The notes under the pieces were generated by a model, which worked only from the letters and a program-made list of their open reading frames with translations, made no database searches and had not been told where the DNA came from. A stretch of 64,000 nt of DNA from Frateuria terrea (GTDB taxonomy: Bacteria > Pseudomonadota > Gammaproteobacteria > Xanthomonadales > Rhodanobacteraceae): contig NZ_FOXL01000006.1 of assembly GCF_900115705.1 (NCBI RefSeq), forward strand, positions 124,001-188,000, read 5' to 3'. Below, piece after piece: positions 36,778-45,376 of this stretch. The translations under genes were made by a program, and so were the position numbers. How positions within the stretch are numbered: the stretch's first letter is position 1; every line of letters begins with the position of its first letter.

Positions 36778-36783
36778 AGTTTA
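36778..36783 (-). promoter_or_regulatory. -10 box (TAAACT) for folB, leaderless geometry
   Basis: On the minus strand TAAACT ends 6 bases before the folB ATG at 36771. The geometry is identical to dinG and envC. Confidence 0.45.
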
Positions 36784-36863
36784 GGGCATGTTCGAACTCG
36801 CCCCGTGGGCGATCGCGGTACCGCATCGCGTGAATGCATGGCCGCCGCGCGCCAGGCGCGGCC

Positions 36864-37925
36864 CTAGACCGGTTGCAAGCCCTGCAGGTCCCAGCGCGGC
36901 GCCACCCGCACCGCCTCGTCCTGGCCCTGCCCCGCGGCCAGCCGGATCGCGCCGGCCAGCGCGATCATGGCGCCGTTGTCGGTGCAGAACTGCAGGCGCG
37001 GGAAGTAGGTGCGGAAACCATCCTGCTGCCCGGCAGCCGCCAGCGTCTCGCGCAGGCGCTTGTTGGCGCCCACGCCGCCGGCGATCACCAGCCGCCCTGT
37101 GCCGGTGGCCTCCAGCGCGCGGCGGCACTTGATCACCAGCGTGTCGACGATGGCTTCCTCGAAGCCGCGCGCGACGTCGGCGCGGGTCTGCTCGGACTGG
37201 TCCGACTGCTGCCAGGCCAGCAGCACCTGGGTCTTCAGGCCCGAAAAGCTGAAATCCAGCCCGGGCCGGTCGGTCATCGGGCGGGAGAAGCGGAACGCGC
37301 CGGCCCGGCCCTGCTCGGCCAGTTTCGCCAGCGCCGGGCCGCCGGGGTACGGCAGGCCCATCAGTTTGGCGGTCTTGTCGAAGGCCTCGCCGGCAGCGTC
37401 GTCCAGGGTGTCGCCCAGGATCCGGTAGCGGCCGATCGCCGCCACCTCGACCAGCATCGAATGTCCGCCAGACACCAGCAGCGCCACGAACGGCGGCTTG
37501 GGCGGATCGGCCTCCAGCAGCGGCGCCAGCAGGTGGCCTTCCATGTGGTGCACGCCGATCGCCGGCACGTCCAGCGCCCAGGCCATCGCCCGCGCAGCGG
37601 CCGCGCCCACCAGCAGCGCGCCGACCAGCCCGGGACCAGCGGTATAGGCCACGCCACCTAGGTCGGCCGGGGTCATGCCCGCCTGCGCCAGCGCCTCGCG
37701 CACCAGCGGCAGCAGCTTGCGCACGTGGTCGCGGCTGGCCAGTTCCGGCACCACGCCACCGTAGTCGGCATGCAGCTTGACCTGGCTGTAGAGGGCGTGG
37801 GCCAGCAAGCCGCTGCCGGGCGCCTCGGGCACCCAGCGCAGGATCGCCACGCCGGTCTCGTCGCAGGAGCTTTCCACCCCGAGGACGGGCTTGCTGGGCA
37901 GGTTTGAAAGTTGGCTGATATGCAC
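36864..37925 (-). CDS. tsaD: tRNA N6-adenosine threonylcarbamoyltransferase TsaD
   Basis: TsaD transfers the threonylcarbamoyl group to A37 of ANN-decoding tRNAs with TsaB and TsaE. The ASKHA-fold protein begins [16 protein letters not shown], has the metal-binding [11 protein letters not shown] and the phosphate loops [28 protein letters not shown] and [15 protein letters not shown] use the GTG at 37925 (353 aa), as TsaD normally starts a few residues before VLGxExSCDETG; a TTG at 37955 would add ten residues. It diverges from rpsU, a conserved arrangement in proteobacteria. Confidence 0.95.
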   Translation of the reverse strand: MHISQLSNLPSKPVLGVESSCDETGVAILRWVPEAPGSGLLAHALYSQVKLHADYGGVVPELASRDHVRKLLPLVREALAQAGMTPADLGGVAYTAGPGLVGALLVGAAAARAMAWALDVPAIGVHHMEGHLLAPLLEADPPKPPFVALLVSGGHSMLVEVAAIGRYRILGDTLDDAAGEAFDKTAKLMGLPYPGGPALAKLAEQGRAGAFRFSRPMTDRPGLDFSFSGLKTQVLLAWQQSDQSEQTRADVARGFEEAIVDTLVIKCRRALEATGTGRLVIAGGVGANKRLRETLAAAGQQDGFRTYFPRLQFCTDNGAMIALAGAIRLAAGQGQDEAVRVAPRWDLQGLQPV

Positions 37926-37933
37926 GCTATACT
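37904..37933 (+). promoter_or_regulatory. sigma70-type promoter of rpsU
   Basis: TTGAAA (37904-37909), an 18-base spacer and TATACT (37928-37933) point to rpsU, leaving a leader of about 58 bases. The -35 box lies inside the start of tsaD. Confidence 0.65.
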
Positions 37934-37997
37934 TCGCGGCTCGCCCTATTCTCAAGGCGCGCCAGGTTGGCGGGCCAGTTTACCACCCGGAGTTTTC

Positions 37998-38213
37998 ATG
38001 CCCAGCGTAAAAGTTCGCGAGAACGAGCCGTTCGAGCTTGCCCTGCGCCGTTTCAAGCGTACCTGTGAGAAGGCCGGCGTGCTCGCCGAGACCCGCAAGC
38101 GCGAGTTCTACGAGAAGCCGACCCAGGAGCGCAAGCGCAAGCGTGCTGCCGCGGTCAAGCGCCACCTGCGCCGCCTCTCGCGCGACGTTTCGCGCAAGAC
38201 CCGGATGTACTGA
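37998..38213 (+). CDS. rpsU: 30S ribosomal protein bS21
   Basis: A 71-aa basic ribosomal protein of the small subunit. The sequence [20 protein letters not shown] and the Arg/Lys-rich C terminus ending SRKTRMY are diagnostic. ATG 37998 follows CCCGGAG. It heads the classical macromolecular synthesis order rpsU-dnaG(-rpoD), here with yqeY and a DUF1328 gene inserted before dnaG. Confidence 0.98.
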   Translation: MPSVKVRENEPFELALRRFKRTCEKAGVLAETRKREFYEKPTQERKRKRAAAVKRHLRRLSRDVSRKTRMY

Positions 38214-38261
38214 TCCCGTCGCCGCTGCGTAGCGCGCGGCACGGTAGTCGAGACATCCCGA

Positions 38262-38297
38262 GGCCGGTGTTGCCACGCATGGCGACACCGGCCTTTC
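38262..38297 (+). terminator. Terminator or attenuator between rpsU and yqeY
   Basis: GGCCGGTGT and ACACCGGCC form a 9-bp stem with extra pairing (CC/GG) inside the loop, followed by TTTCG. It lies 48 bases after the rpsU stop and 20 before yqeY. It would let rpsU be expressed in excess of the downstream genes, as known for the rpsU-dnaG operon of E. coli. Confidence 0.7.
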
Positions 38298-38316
38298 GCG
38301 TTTCCGGAGACAGCCC

Positions 38317-38763
38317 ATGAGCCTCAAGCAGCGGATTACCGACGACATGAAGGCCGCCATGCGCGGCGGCGAGAAGGACCGCCTGGCGGTGATCCGGCTG
38401 ATTCTGGCCGCGATCAAGCAGCGCGAGGTGGACGAGCGCATCGAGCTGGACGAGGCGCAGACCCTCGCGGTGCTGGAGAAGATGCTCAAGCAGCGGCGCG
38501 ATTCGATCGTGCAGTACGACGCCGCCGGGCGGGTCGACCTGGCCGACGTCGAACGCGCCGAGATGGTCGTGATCGAGGCCTACCTACCGGCCAAGCTCAC
38601 CGCGACGGAGGTCGACGCGCTCATCGACGCGGCCATCACGCAGACCGGCGCCAGCTCGCCGCGCGACATGGGCAAGGTGGTCGCTGCGGTCAAGCAGCAG
38701 GCCGCCGGGCGTGCCGACATGGCACAGGTATCGGCGCGGATCAAGGCGCGCCTGGGCGGTTGA
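38317..38763 (+). CDS. GatB/YqeY domain protein
   Basis: The 148-aa protein starts MSLKQRITDDMKAAMRGGEK and continues with RLAVIRLILAAIKQREVDER, EKMLKQRRDSIVQYDAAGR, ELVVIEAYLP-like EMVVIEAYLPAKLT, and the C-terminal SSPRDMGKVVAAVKQQAAGR. The domain is shared with the tail of GatB amidotransferase, where it contacts tRNA; the free-standing protein has no proven function but is very often next to rpsU and dnaG. CCGGAG precedes the ATG. A repeat copy begins 5 bases after its stop. Confidence 0.93.
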   Translation: MSLKQRITDDMKAAMRGGEKDRLAVIRLILAAIKQREVDERIELDEAQTLAVLEKMLKQRRDSIVQYDAAGRVDLADVERAEMVVIEAYLPAKLTATEVDALIDAAITQTGASSPRDMGKVVAAVKQQAAGRADMAQVSARIKARLGG

Positions 38764-38768
38764 CGCCC

Positions 38769-38893
38769 GCTCCTCTCCCCGCGGAGAGGAGCGGGGTGAG
38801 AGCCGGGCTCGCCGGAACGTCGAGCCATCACACAGCCCCCTGCAAGATCGCCCACTCACCCCAGCCTTCTCCCCGGAGGGGGAGGGAGCAAGA
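38769..38893. repeat. Intergenic composite repeat, copy E
   Basis: GCTCCTCTCC (38769-38778) and GGAGAGGAGC (38783-38792) form a perfect stem. GGGGTGAG and GCCGGGCTCGCC follow. The inverted half CTCACCCCAGCC with CTTCTCCCC/GGGGGAGGGAG ends near 38890. It lies in the yqeY-DUF1328 spacer. No gene is visible between 38764 and 39013. Confidence 0.75.
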
Positions 38894-39013
38894 ACGCCCT
38901 CACGCCGCACACAGCGAGCTGATGCGTAGCTTTCACGCCCCACCGCATACAACATCCGGGCGCCGCCTGATCGGAGGCATCCGCCCCCGGCCGCGCGGCG
39001 AGGGAGAAGCGGC

Positions 39014-39184
39014 ATGCTCAAGTGGGCCATCATTTTCGCCATCATCTCGCTGGTCACCGGCTGGCTCGGTTTCGGCGGTATATCGGGCATTACTGCGACC
39101 ATTGCCAAGGTGCTGTTCGCGATCTTCGTGATCCTTTTCATCATTGCCCTGCTGGCGGTGATCGGCGTCTTCCACATCCTGTAG
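39014..39184 (+). CDS. DUF1328 (UPF0391) small membrane protein, 56 aa
   Basis: A short integral membrane protein, [20 protein letters not shown], followed by [18 protein letters not shown], then IIALLAVIG. This is the UPF0391/DUF1328 family: two helices with a glycine-rich GFGGI turn. Members are often stress-associated, but no activity is known. GGGAGAAG lies 5 bases before ATG 39014. It sits unusually inside the rpsU-dnaG interval. Confidence 0.9.
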   Translation: MLKWAIIFAIISLVTGWLGFGGISGITATIAKVLFAIFVILFIIALLAVIGVFHIL

Positions 39185-39273
39185 AGCGGGAAGACCTCGC
39201 CACGCGCATTGCGCTAGGTGGTCATGCCACCCAACGCAACGTCGCAGGCGCCCCGGAACCCGGGCGCAGGCCC

Positions 39274-39279
39274 TAGACT
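39274..39279 (+). promoter_or_regulatory. Possible -10 box (TAGACT) close to dnaG start
   Basis: TAGACT ends 9 bases before the dnaG ATG, with no Shine-Dalgarno sequence. It is a weaker example of the leaderless geometry seen elsewhere in the window. Confidence 0.3.
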
Positions 39280-39288
39280 AGGCCGTCT

Positions 39289-41085
39289 ATGCGCGGCCGT
39301 ATTCCCGACAGCTTCATCGACGAACTGCTCGCCCGCGTCGACATCGTCGACGTGATCGAGCGGCGCGTGCCGCTGAAGAAGGCCGGGCGCGAATGGACCG
39401 CCTGCTGCCCGTTCCACAACGAGCGTTCGCCCTCGTTCTACGTCAGTCCCGCCAAGCAGTTCTTCCATTGCTTCGGCTGCGGCGCGCACGGCAGCGCGGT
39501 GAAGTTCCTGATGGATTACGAGCGCCTCGAGTTTCCCGATGCCGTGGAGGAACTGGCCCAGTCGGTCGGCCTGGCCGTGCCGCGCGAGGGGGGCCGCGAA
39601 GCGGCGCCGCGCGAGGACAAGGGCGACCTCTACGCGCTGCTCGACAGCGCCGCGCGCTGGTACGAGAACGAGCTTCCCGGCAACGGCGAGGCGCAGGCCT
39701 ACTGCCGCAGGCGCGGCCTGGATGCCGATACCATCGCGCGCTTCCGCCTGGGCTGGGCGCCGGCCGGCTACGACGGCCTGATCAAGGCCCTCGGCGGCAG
39801 CGACCGGCGCATGCAGCTGCTCACCGAAGCCGGCATGGTCGCCACCGGCGAGCGCGGCCACCGCTACGACCGCTTCCGCGAGCGGCTGATGTTTCCGATC
39901 CTCGACCGCCGGGGTCGCGTCATTGCCTTCGGCGGACGAGTGCTGAGAGGTTCTTCGAGCGCGAGTCCTTCGCGCGAAGATCAAGAAGCAGGCATCCCTG
40001 CCCGCACTCCTGAAAAAAGCTCCCCCAAATATCTGAACTCGCCCGAGACGCCGTTGTTCCACAAGGGCCGCGAGCTGTTCGCGCTGTGGCAGGTCAAGCA
40101 GGCCAACAGCAGCCTGCAGCGGATCGTCGTGGTCGAGGGCTACATGGACGTGATCGCGCTGCACCAGGCGGGCCTGCCGATCGCGGTGGCGACGCTCGGC
40201 ACCGCGACCACGCCCGAACACACCGAAGTGCTGTTCCGCGCCGCACCCGACGTGGTGTTCTGCTTCGACGGCGACCGCGCCGGCCGCGCCGCCGCATGGA
40301 AGGCGCTGGACGCGGCGCTGCCGCGGTTGCGTGATGGCCGGCAGGCTTTCTTCCTTTTCCTGCCCGACGGCGAGGATCCGGACTCGCTCGTGCGCAAGGA
40401 GGGCAAGGAGGGCTTCGAGAAGCGCCTGAAGGGGGCCACGCCGCTGTCGGATTATTTCTTCGGCGAGCTCGCGCACGACGTCGACACCGGCAGCCTCGAC
40501 GGCCGCGCGCGACTGGCCGAGCGCGCACGGCCGCTGATCGCCAAGCTGCCCGACGGCGCCTTCCGCGACCTGATGGCGCAGGAGCTGGAAAAGCGTACCG
40601 GCGCGCGCGCCAACGTGCCGGCCGAACCGGCCGCGCGACGCGCCGTGCAGCGGCCGGTGGCGGTACAGCGCTCGCTGGTGCGCAGCGCCATCGCATTGCT
40701 GCTGGCCCAGCCGGGCGTGGCCGAGCTGGTCGAGCCGCCCTACCGCTTTTTGCGCCTGGACAAGCCGGGGGTGGCGCTATTGGCCGAACTGATCGACCTG
40801 TGCCGCACGCGACCGGGTATCAATCCGGCGATGCTGGTCGAGCACTTCGCCGAGCGGTCCGAGTATCCGGCGCTGCAGAAGCTGATGGCGGCGATGGTGG
40901 TGGGCGAGCCGGAGGCGCAGCGTGCGGAATTCCTCGATGCGCTGGCGCGGATGGAAGACCAGGCCGTCGCGCTGCGCCGCGAGGCGCTCACGGCCAAGCA
41001 CCGCGAAGGCACGCTGAGCAGCGCCGAGAAGGCCGAGCTGCGCGAACTGCTGGCGGCACGACGCTCCTCTGCCGCCCAGGGTTGA
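39289..41085 (+). CDS. dnaG: DNA primase DnaG (with in-frame 26-residue insert)
   Basis: DnaG makes RNA primers at the replication fork. The 598-aa protein has the zinc finger (Cys40, His43, Cys61, Cys64), the RNA polymerase core and the TOPRIM motif VVVEGYMDVIALHQAG with FCFDGDRAGRAAA. A C-terminal DnaB-binding helical domain ends the protein. Between GGRVL and PKYLNSPETPLFHKG, where other primases have about four residues, there are 26 (residues 220-245: RGSSSASPSREDQEAG and on to TPEKSS). The coding DNA of this insert is hairpin-rich and uses rare codons such as AGA. As an essential gene with an intact frame, it should be functional. The start lacks a clear ribosome binding site. Confidence 0.96.
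   Translation: MRGRIPDSFIDELLARVDIVDVIERRVPLKKAGREWTACCPFHNERSPSFYVSPAKQFFHCFGCGAHGSAVKFLMDYERLEFPDAVEELAQSVGLAVPREGGREAAPREDKGDLYALLDSAARWYENELPGNGEAQAYCRRRGLDADTIARFRLGWAPAGYDGLIKALGGSDRRMQLLTEAGMVATGERGHRYDRFRERLMFPILDRRGRVIAFGGRVLRGSSSASPSREDQEAGIPARTPEKSSPKYLNSPETPLFHKGRELFALWQVKQANSSLQRIVVVEGYMDVIALHQAGLPIAVATLGTATTPEHTEVLFRAAPDVVFCFDGDRAGRAAAWKALDAALPRLRDGRQAFFLFLPDGEDPDSLVRKEGKEGFEKRLKGATPLSDYFFGELAHDVDTGSLDGRARLAERARPLIAKLPDGAFRDLMAQELEKRTGARANVPAEPAARRAVQRPVAVQRSLVRSAIALLLAQPGVAELVEPPYRFLRLDKPGVALLAELIDLCRTRPGINPAMLVEHFAERSEYPALQKLMAAMVVGEPEAQRAEFLDALARMEDQAVALRREALTAKHREGTLSSAEKAELRELLAARRSSAAQG
39946..40023 (+). repeat. Hairpin-forming 78-nt insert within dnaG
   Basis: The segment contains an imperfect hairpin (CTTCGAGCGCGA with TCGCGCGAAG) and a second short one (GCAGG/CCTGC). 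Codons AGA, GGT, TCT, CCT, ACT and AAA are unlike the flanking GC3-rich dnaG. The length is divisible by three and the frame is preserved. It looks like a small repeat element that entered the gene; homology elsewhere in the genome cannot be checked here. Confidence 0.5.
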
Positions 41086-41152
41086 TCGATGGGTGTCGTT
41101 TCCTGGCGCGTGCGCCATCACATTCCGATGCGCGTGCCAGTCAGGATGGCCG

Positions 41153-41776
41153 ATGCCGTTGCTTGAACGGCTGATCTTGCTGTTCGCCGAAAGCGGCTAC
41201 CTAGCGGTGTTCGCCGCATTGCTGCTGTGCGGTGCCGGCGCGCCGCTGCCGGAGGACATCACGCTGGTTGCCGGCGGCGTGATCGCCGGGCTGGGTTATG
41301 CCAACGTACACGTGATGGCGGCGGTCGCGCTGGTCGGCGTGCTGGCCGGCGATGCGGCGATGTTCCTGCTCGGCCATCGGCACGGCGCGCGCATCATGCA
41401 ATGGCCGCTGGTGGCGCGGCTGCTCACGCTCGCGCGCTACGCGCGGGTGCAGGAGAGGTTCACCCGCTACGGCAATCGCCTGCTGTTCCTCGCGCGATTC
41501 CTGCCCGGCATGCGCACGGCGGTCTACGTCACCGCGGGAGCCACGCATCGCGTGTCGTTCCTGCGTTTCCTGCTGCTCGACGGCCTGGCCGCACTGATCA
41601 GCGTGCCGGTCTGGGTGTACCTGGGCTACGTCGGCGCCAACAACCGCGAATGGCTGGCGACGTGGATCGGTCGCGGCCAGCACGGGCTGTGGATCCTCGC
41701 CGGTGCTGCCGCGCTGGTTGCGCTGGCGCTGTGGTGGTGCCGGCGCCGCCGCGCGCGCCGCGGCATCCACGGCTGA
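41153..41776 (+). CDS. DedA family membrane protein
   Basis: A 207-aa inner membrane protein of the DedA/SNARE-associated superfamily, whose members include undecaprenyl phosphate or phospholipid flippases. The family marks are GAGAPLPEDITLVAGG near the N terminus (an acidic residue in the re-entrant loop) and RFLPGMRTAVYVTAGATHRV (basic residues in the second loop). Several membrane segments follow, ending in a basic tail. ATG 41153 follows CAGGATGG. It is 67 bases after dnaG; another gene starts 51 bases downstream. Confidence 0.9.
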   Translation: MPLLERLILLFAESGYLAVFAALLLCGAGAPLPEDITLVAGGVIAGLGYANVHVMAAVALVGVLAGDAAMFLLGHRHGARIMQWPLVARLLTLARYARVQERFTRYGNRLLFLARFLPGMRTAVYVTAGATHRVSFLRFLLLDGLAALISVPVWVYLGYVGANNREWLATWIGRGQHGLWILAGAAALVALALWWCRRRRARRGIHG

Positions 41777-41827
41777 GCCGCGGGACGGACCACTACCATC
41801 GCCCGCTTCACCGCCTCGCCCCAGTCC

Positions 41828-42836
41828 ATGTCCCCTGCCTTCCTGCGCCGGCTGCTGCCGGACGGTTTCACCCTCGCGCTGCTCGCGGCGGTCGGCCTGG
41901 CTACCGTGCTGCCGTGCCGTGGCGACGCGGCGCTGTGGCTGGACCGGCTCACCGATGCGGCGATCATGCTGTTGTTCTTCCTGCATGGGGCCAAGCTGTC
42001 GCGCGAGGCGATCGTGCACGGCGCGACGCACTGGCGGCTGCACCTGGCAGTGTTCGCCAGCACCTTCGTGCTGTTCCCGCTGCTGGGCTGGCTGTTGGGA
42101 CCGCTGTCGCGCGTGCTGCTCACGCCGCCGCTGGCGCTGGGCATGTTGTTTGTCTGCACGCTACCGTCCACGGTGCAGTCGTCGATTGCTTTCACTTCGA
42201 TCGCCGGCGGCAATGTCCCGGCCGCGGTGGTGAGCGCCTCGCTGTCGAGCCTGGTCGGGATCGTGCTGACGCCGGTGCTGGTCGAGCTGCTGCTGGCCAC
42301 GCACGGCGTGCCACACGCCCGGCGCCGCCGGGGTGTGGCAGATCGCCAGGCTGCTGCTGTTGCCGTTTGCCGCCGGCCATCTGTTGCGGCCGTGGATCGG
42401 CGGCCGGGTCGACCGGCACCGCGCGCTGCTCGGGCTGACCGACCGTGGCACGATCCTGCTGGTGGTCCACGCGGCGTTCGGCGAGGCGGTGGCCGAAGGC
42501 TTGTGGGGCGCAACCGCGCCGCTGGCACTCGTGGCCACGCTGGGCATGGGCGCGTTGCTGCTGGCGCTGGCGCTCGCCTGCACCGCCGCGGCCGGGCGGC
42601 TGCTCGGCTTCGCCCGGGCCGACCGCATCACGCTGGTGTTCTGCGGCTCGAAGAAGAGCCTGGCCAGCGGCGTGCCGATGGCCAGGATCCTGTTCGCCAG
42701 CCAGGCGGGCGGACTCGGCGCGGTGCTGTTGCCGTTGATGATCTTCCACCAGTTGCAGCTGATGGTGTGCGCGGTGCTGGCACGGCGGTACACGGCGCGA
42801 GCGGCGACCCCGTCCCCGCCCGCACCCTCCCCCTGA
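41828..42836 (+). pseudogene. Bile acid:sodium symporter-like (SBF-like) transporter, frameshifted
   Basis: The first part, from ATG 41828, encodes SBF-like membrane segments: LLPDGFTLALLAAVGLATVL, TDAAIMLLFFLHGAKLSREA, and LCTLPSTVQSSIAFTSIAGG-like sequence, then VPAAVVSASLSSLVGIVLTP. After ELLLATHGVP (about 42310) this frame becomes arginine-rich, while the +1 frame continues perfectly with GAAGVWQIARLLLLPFAAGH, LLRPWIG and FCGSKKSLASGVPMA to the stop at 42836. The two parts together give the usual length of about 330 aa. One extra base in a GC-rich stretch explains this. It may be a true inactivating mutation, a sequencing error, or programmed shifting; a GTG at 42333 could restart the second half. 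Confidence 0.75.
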
Positions 42837-42883
42837 GACGAATGCCAGGTCGATCGTCCCGCCCTCGCCGGACCTTTAGCGCA

Positions 42884-45337
42884 TCACTGCACCTTCACCG
42901 CCACGTCGTCCACCACGAACGAGGTCTGCGCGCTGCTGTCCTCGGTGCCGTAGAAATTGACCTGCACGGTCTGGCCCTTGTAGCCGTCCAGGCTGAGCGT
43001 GTGGTGCTGGTATCCGCTGGCGGCGTCCTTGTTGGAGAAAGTGGCCAGCGTGACGTACTTGCCGGTGGAGGTGATCAACTGCACCTGCAGCGTGTCATAG
43101 GCCGTGCTGGTGCCTTCGGCGCTGTCCACGTGCAGGTAGAAGTCCAGCGTCGCGCTCGTCGCGGTGGGGGGAATGCTCACCGGCTGCCGCACGTAGTCGT
43201 TGTGGCTGCTGCCGTAGCCGTCCAGCCACGCCTTCCAGCTGCCGGCATGAGCCGGTTCGCTACTGTCGTTGGTGATCACGCCGCTGGTCTGCGTCCAGGC
43301 AGTGGCACCGCTCTCGAAATCCCCATTGACCAGCAGCTGGCTGCTGCCGCCACCGCTGCCGTTGGCCACGCTGAAGCCGACAGTGGCGCTGCTGCCGACG
43401 TTGGCCGCCGCGTCGTAAGCCTTGGCGATGAGCGTATGCGAGCCATCGGCCAGCGTGGTCGAATCGAGGCTGGCCTGGTAGGGCGCGTTGCTGTCGGTGG
43501 CCTTCAGTGCACCGTCGACGTAGAACTCGACGCGGCTGACGCCGACGTCGTCGCTCGCGTTCGCGGCCAGCGAGATGGTGCCCGCGCTGCCGCTTTCCGA
43601 GGCATTGACCGTCGGTGGCGTGGTGTCGCCGCTGCCGCCACCGCCGCCGCTGCCCTGGGTCACCCACACCGGCGCCGACCACAGCCGGTTGCCGTCGGCC
43701 TGGGTGATCTTGGCGTAGTAGAAGTGATCACCCGTAGTCGGCGTGATCGTGGTGCTCGCGGTTTCCGACAGCTCGCTCACCGTGCCGTTGCTGCCGGGAA
43801 CGCCCTGGAAGACCTGCACGCGCTGCGCGGTGTCGCCGGCGGTGCTGGCGTAGTCGACGGTAAGCGTGAGCGGGCCGGTGTTGCTGAAACGCTCACCCAT
43901 CACGTGGCCGTTGGCGCTCAACACGATCTGCCCGGCCTTGTCCTCGGTGGCGAACACGCGCCGCGCGCGCAGCGCATCGAGGAAGCTGGCCAGGCTGAGC
44001 GCGGTGCCGCTGGGAATGAGCACGCCGGTTCGGTTGGTGTAGCTCGCGCCCCAGTTGGCGCAATGGTTGTCCTGGTCGGAACCGGGCGCCACGTGGTAGC
44101 CGCGTTCGAGGATGGTGTTGAAGGCGGTTTCGTAGTTGGGCCGCGAGGTCTCGGTCTCGCTGGTGTTGACCGAGAAGGCCGAGCTGTTGAGCACCTCGGC
44201 CAGCACCATCACGGCATCGCCGTCGGCGGTATAGCCGAAGTTGCTGCCGTTGACCACGAACTGGCCGCTGGAGGCTGGATGGTTGAACTGGCCGATCCAG
44301 CCGTGCTGGCGCATCAGCGTATACAACGAGCCATAGTCGCCCTTGGCGATGTAGTAGTCGCCGATCAGCTGCCCGGCGCTGTTCTTCTCCCATTCGATCA
44401 GGCCGTCGGCGTTGAAGATGTTCATGTGCCCGCCGTTGCTGATCACGCCCCATTCCTGGCCGTACACCGCGAGGAAGTTCGGGTGCGCGGCACGGAACGA
44501 GGATGCCGCCTGCAGGCCCGAAGCGAACAGGTTCCTGGCCGTGGCCGGGTTGGCCGAGGTATTGGTGCCGGTCGAGCCGTCGAACATGTGGTTGTGCTCG
44601 GAGGTCATCAGCATGTCCAGGCCACGGTTCATGGCGTACTGGTAGGCATCGGCGGGGCCATAGGCGCTGCTTTGCGGTGGCTGCTCGCCGTGGCAGGTGG
44701 CCAGGTCGCCGCCGCCATCGCTGTGGTTGGTCTGGCTGTGCAGGTCGCCGTAGTAGATCGTGTACGGCAGCGAGCCGGCACTGACCGACTGCGCCTGTAG
44801 CGTGGCGTGGCGCGGCAGGGCGTGGAACGAAGGCATCGCGGCCGGCGCTACCGCACCGACCTGGATGTCGTAGCGCTGTTCGTCGACCTGTTCCGGCGCA
44901 CGGTTGGCGGCCAGCGCGAGCGCTTGGTCGGCCAGGCCCGTACCGAGGCGGCGGGCATTGGCTTCATCCAGCGCGATCGCACGCAGGCGCACGGTGTAGT
45001 AGCCGGGGGCCAATGCCCGATGCCGGCTGTCGTAGCCATCCCAGTTCACGCCCGCCTGCGCGGTGCGCTGCTGCAGCACGGTGTGGCCCTGCCAGGCGCG
45101 ACGCACCCGACCCTGCCGGTCGAGTATGGCCACTTCCCATGCCACCGGCGTGCCGGGCGTGGCGGCCGGGTACTCGAAGTGCAGGGTGATCGGCCGCGAC
45201 GCCTCGGCACGGAACGGCACCTGCAGCGCCGCGTCGAATTCCTGGTGGTCGGGAAGCGTCATCCCCGCCCATGCGGGCATGCCGCAGGCAAGGCCCGCCA
45301 GCATCAGCCCGCGGACCGTCAATGTCTTCACTTGCAT
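42884..45337 (-). CDS. Secreted CehA/McbA-type PHP metallohydrolase with Ig-like and C-terminal beta domains
   Basis: An 817-aa exported protein. A signal peptide (MQVKTLTVRGLMLAGLACGM then PAWA) is followed by a beta-rich domain (25-180) and a PHP phosphoesterase-like domain (about 190-480). Metal ligands are visible: His200 and His205 (DLHSQTNHSDGGGD), Glu247-His248 (TSEHNH), His352 (FNHPASSG), His415, Asp421 and His425. A linker GSGGGGGSGD near 563-571 leads to a bacterial Ig-like domain (572-658). A second linker, SGGGSS, leads to a C-terminal jelly-roll-like domain (667-817). CehA/McbA relatives hydrolyse esters or carbamates, and others act on phosphodiesters; the substrate here is unknown, and the added domains suggest surface or polymer binding. 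Confidence 0.85.
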   Translation of the reverse strand: MQVKTLTVRGLMLAGLACGMPAWAGMTLPDHQEFDAALQVPFRAEASRPITLHFEYPAATPGTPVAWEVAILDRQGRVRRAWQGHTVLQQRTAQAGVNWDGYDSRHRALAPGYYTVRLRAIALDEANARRLGTGLADQALALAANRAPEQVDEQRYDIQVGAVAPAAMPSFHALPRHATLQAQSVSAGSLPYTIYYGDLHSQTNHSDGGGDLATCHGEQPPQSSAYGPADAYQYAMNRGLDMLMTSEHNHMFDGSTGTNTSANPATARNLFASGLQAASSFRAAHPNFLAVYGQEWGVISNGGHMNIFNADGLIEWEKNSAGQLIGDYYIAKGDYGSLYTLMRQHGWIGQFNHPASSGQFVVNGSNFGYTADGDAVMVLAEVLNSSAFSVNTSETETSRPNYETAFNTILERGYHVAPGSDQDNHCANWGASYTNRTGVLIPSGTALSLASFLDALRARRVFATEDKAGQIVLSANGHVMGERFSNTGPLTLTVDYASTAGDTAQRVQVFQGVPGSNGTVSELSETASTTITPTTGDHFYYAKITQADGNRLWSAPVWVTQGSGGGGGSGDTTPPTVNASESGSAGTISLAANASDDVGVSRVEFYVDGALKATDSNAPYQASLDSTTLADGSHTLIAKAYDAAANVGSSATVGFSVANGSGGGSSQLLVNGDFESGATAWTQTSGVITNDSSEPAHAGSWKAWLDGYGSSHNDYVRQPVSIPPTATSATLDFYLHVDSAEGTSTAYDTLQVQLITSTGKYVTLATFSNKDAASGYQHHTLSLDGYKGQTVQVNFYGTEDSSAQTSFVVDDVAVKVQ

Positions 45338-45376
45338 GTTGAACCCCTACAGGTTTGTAAGGATTCCCCCCGCGGC

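Noticed and set aside
41828-44800. Continuous 990-codon frame beginning in the SBF-like gene
   Set aside because: After about 42310 it is only the antisense of the secreted metallohydrolase gene. The real continuation of the transporter is in the +1 frame to 42836.
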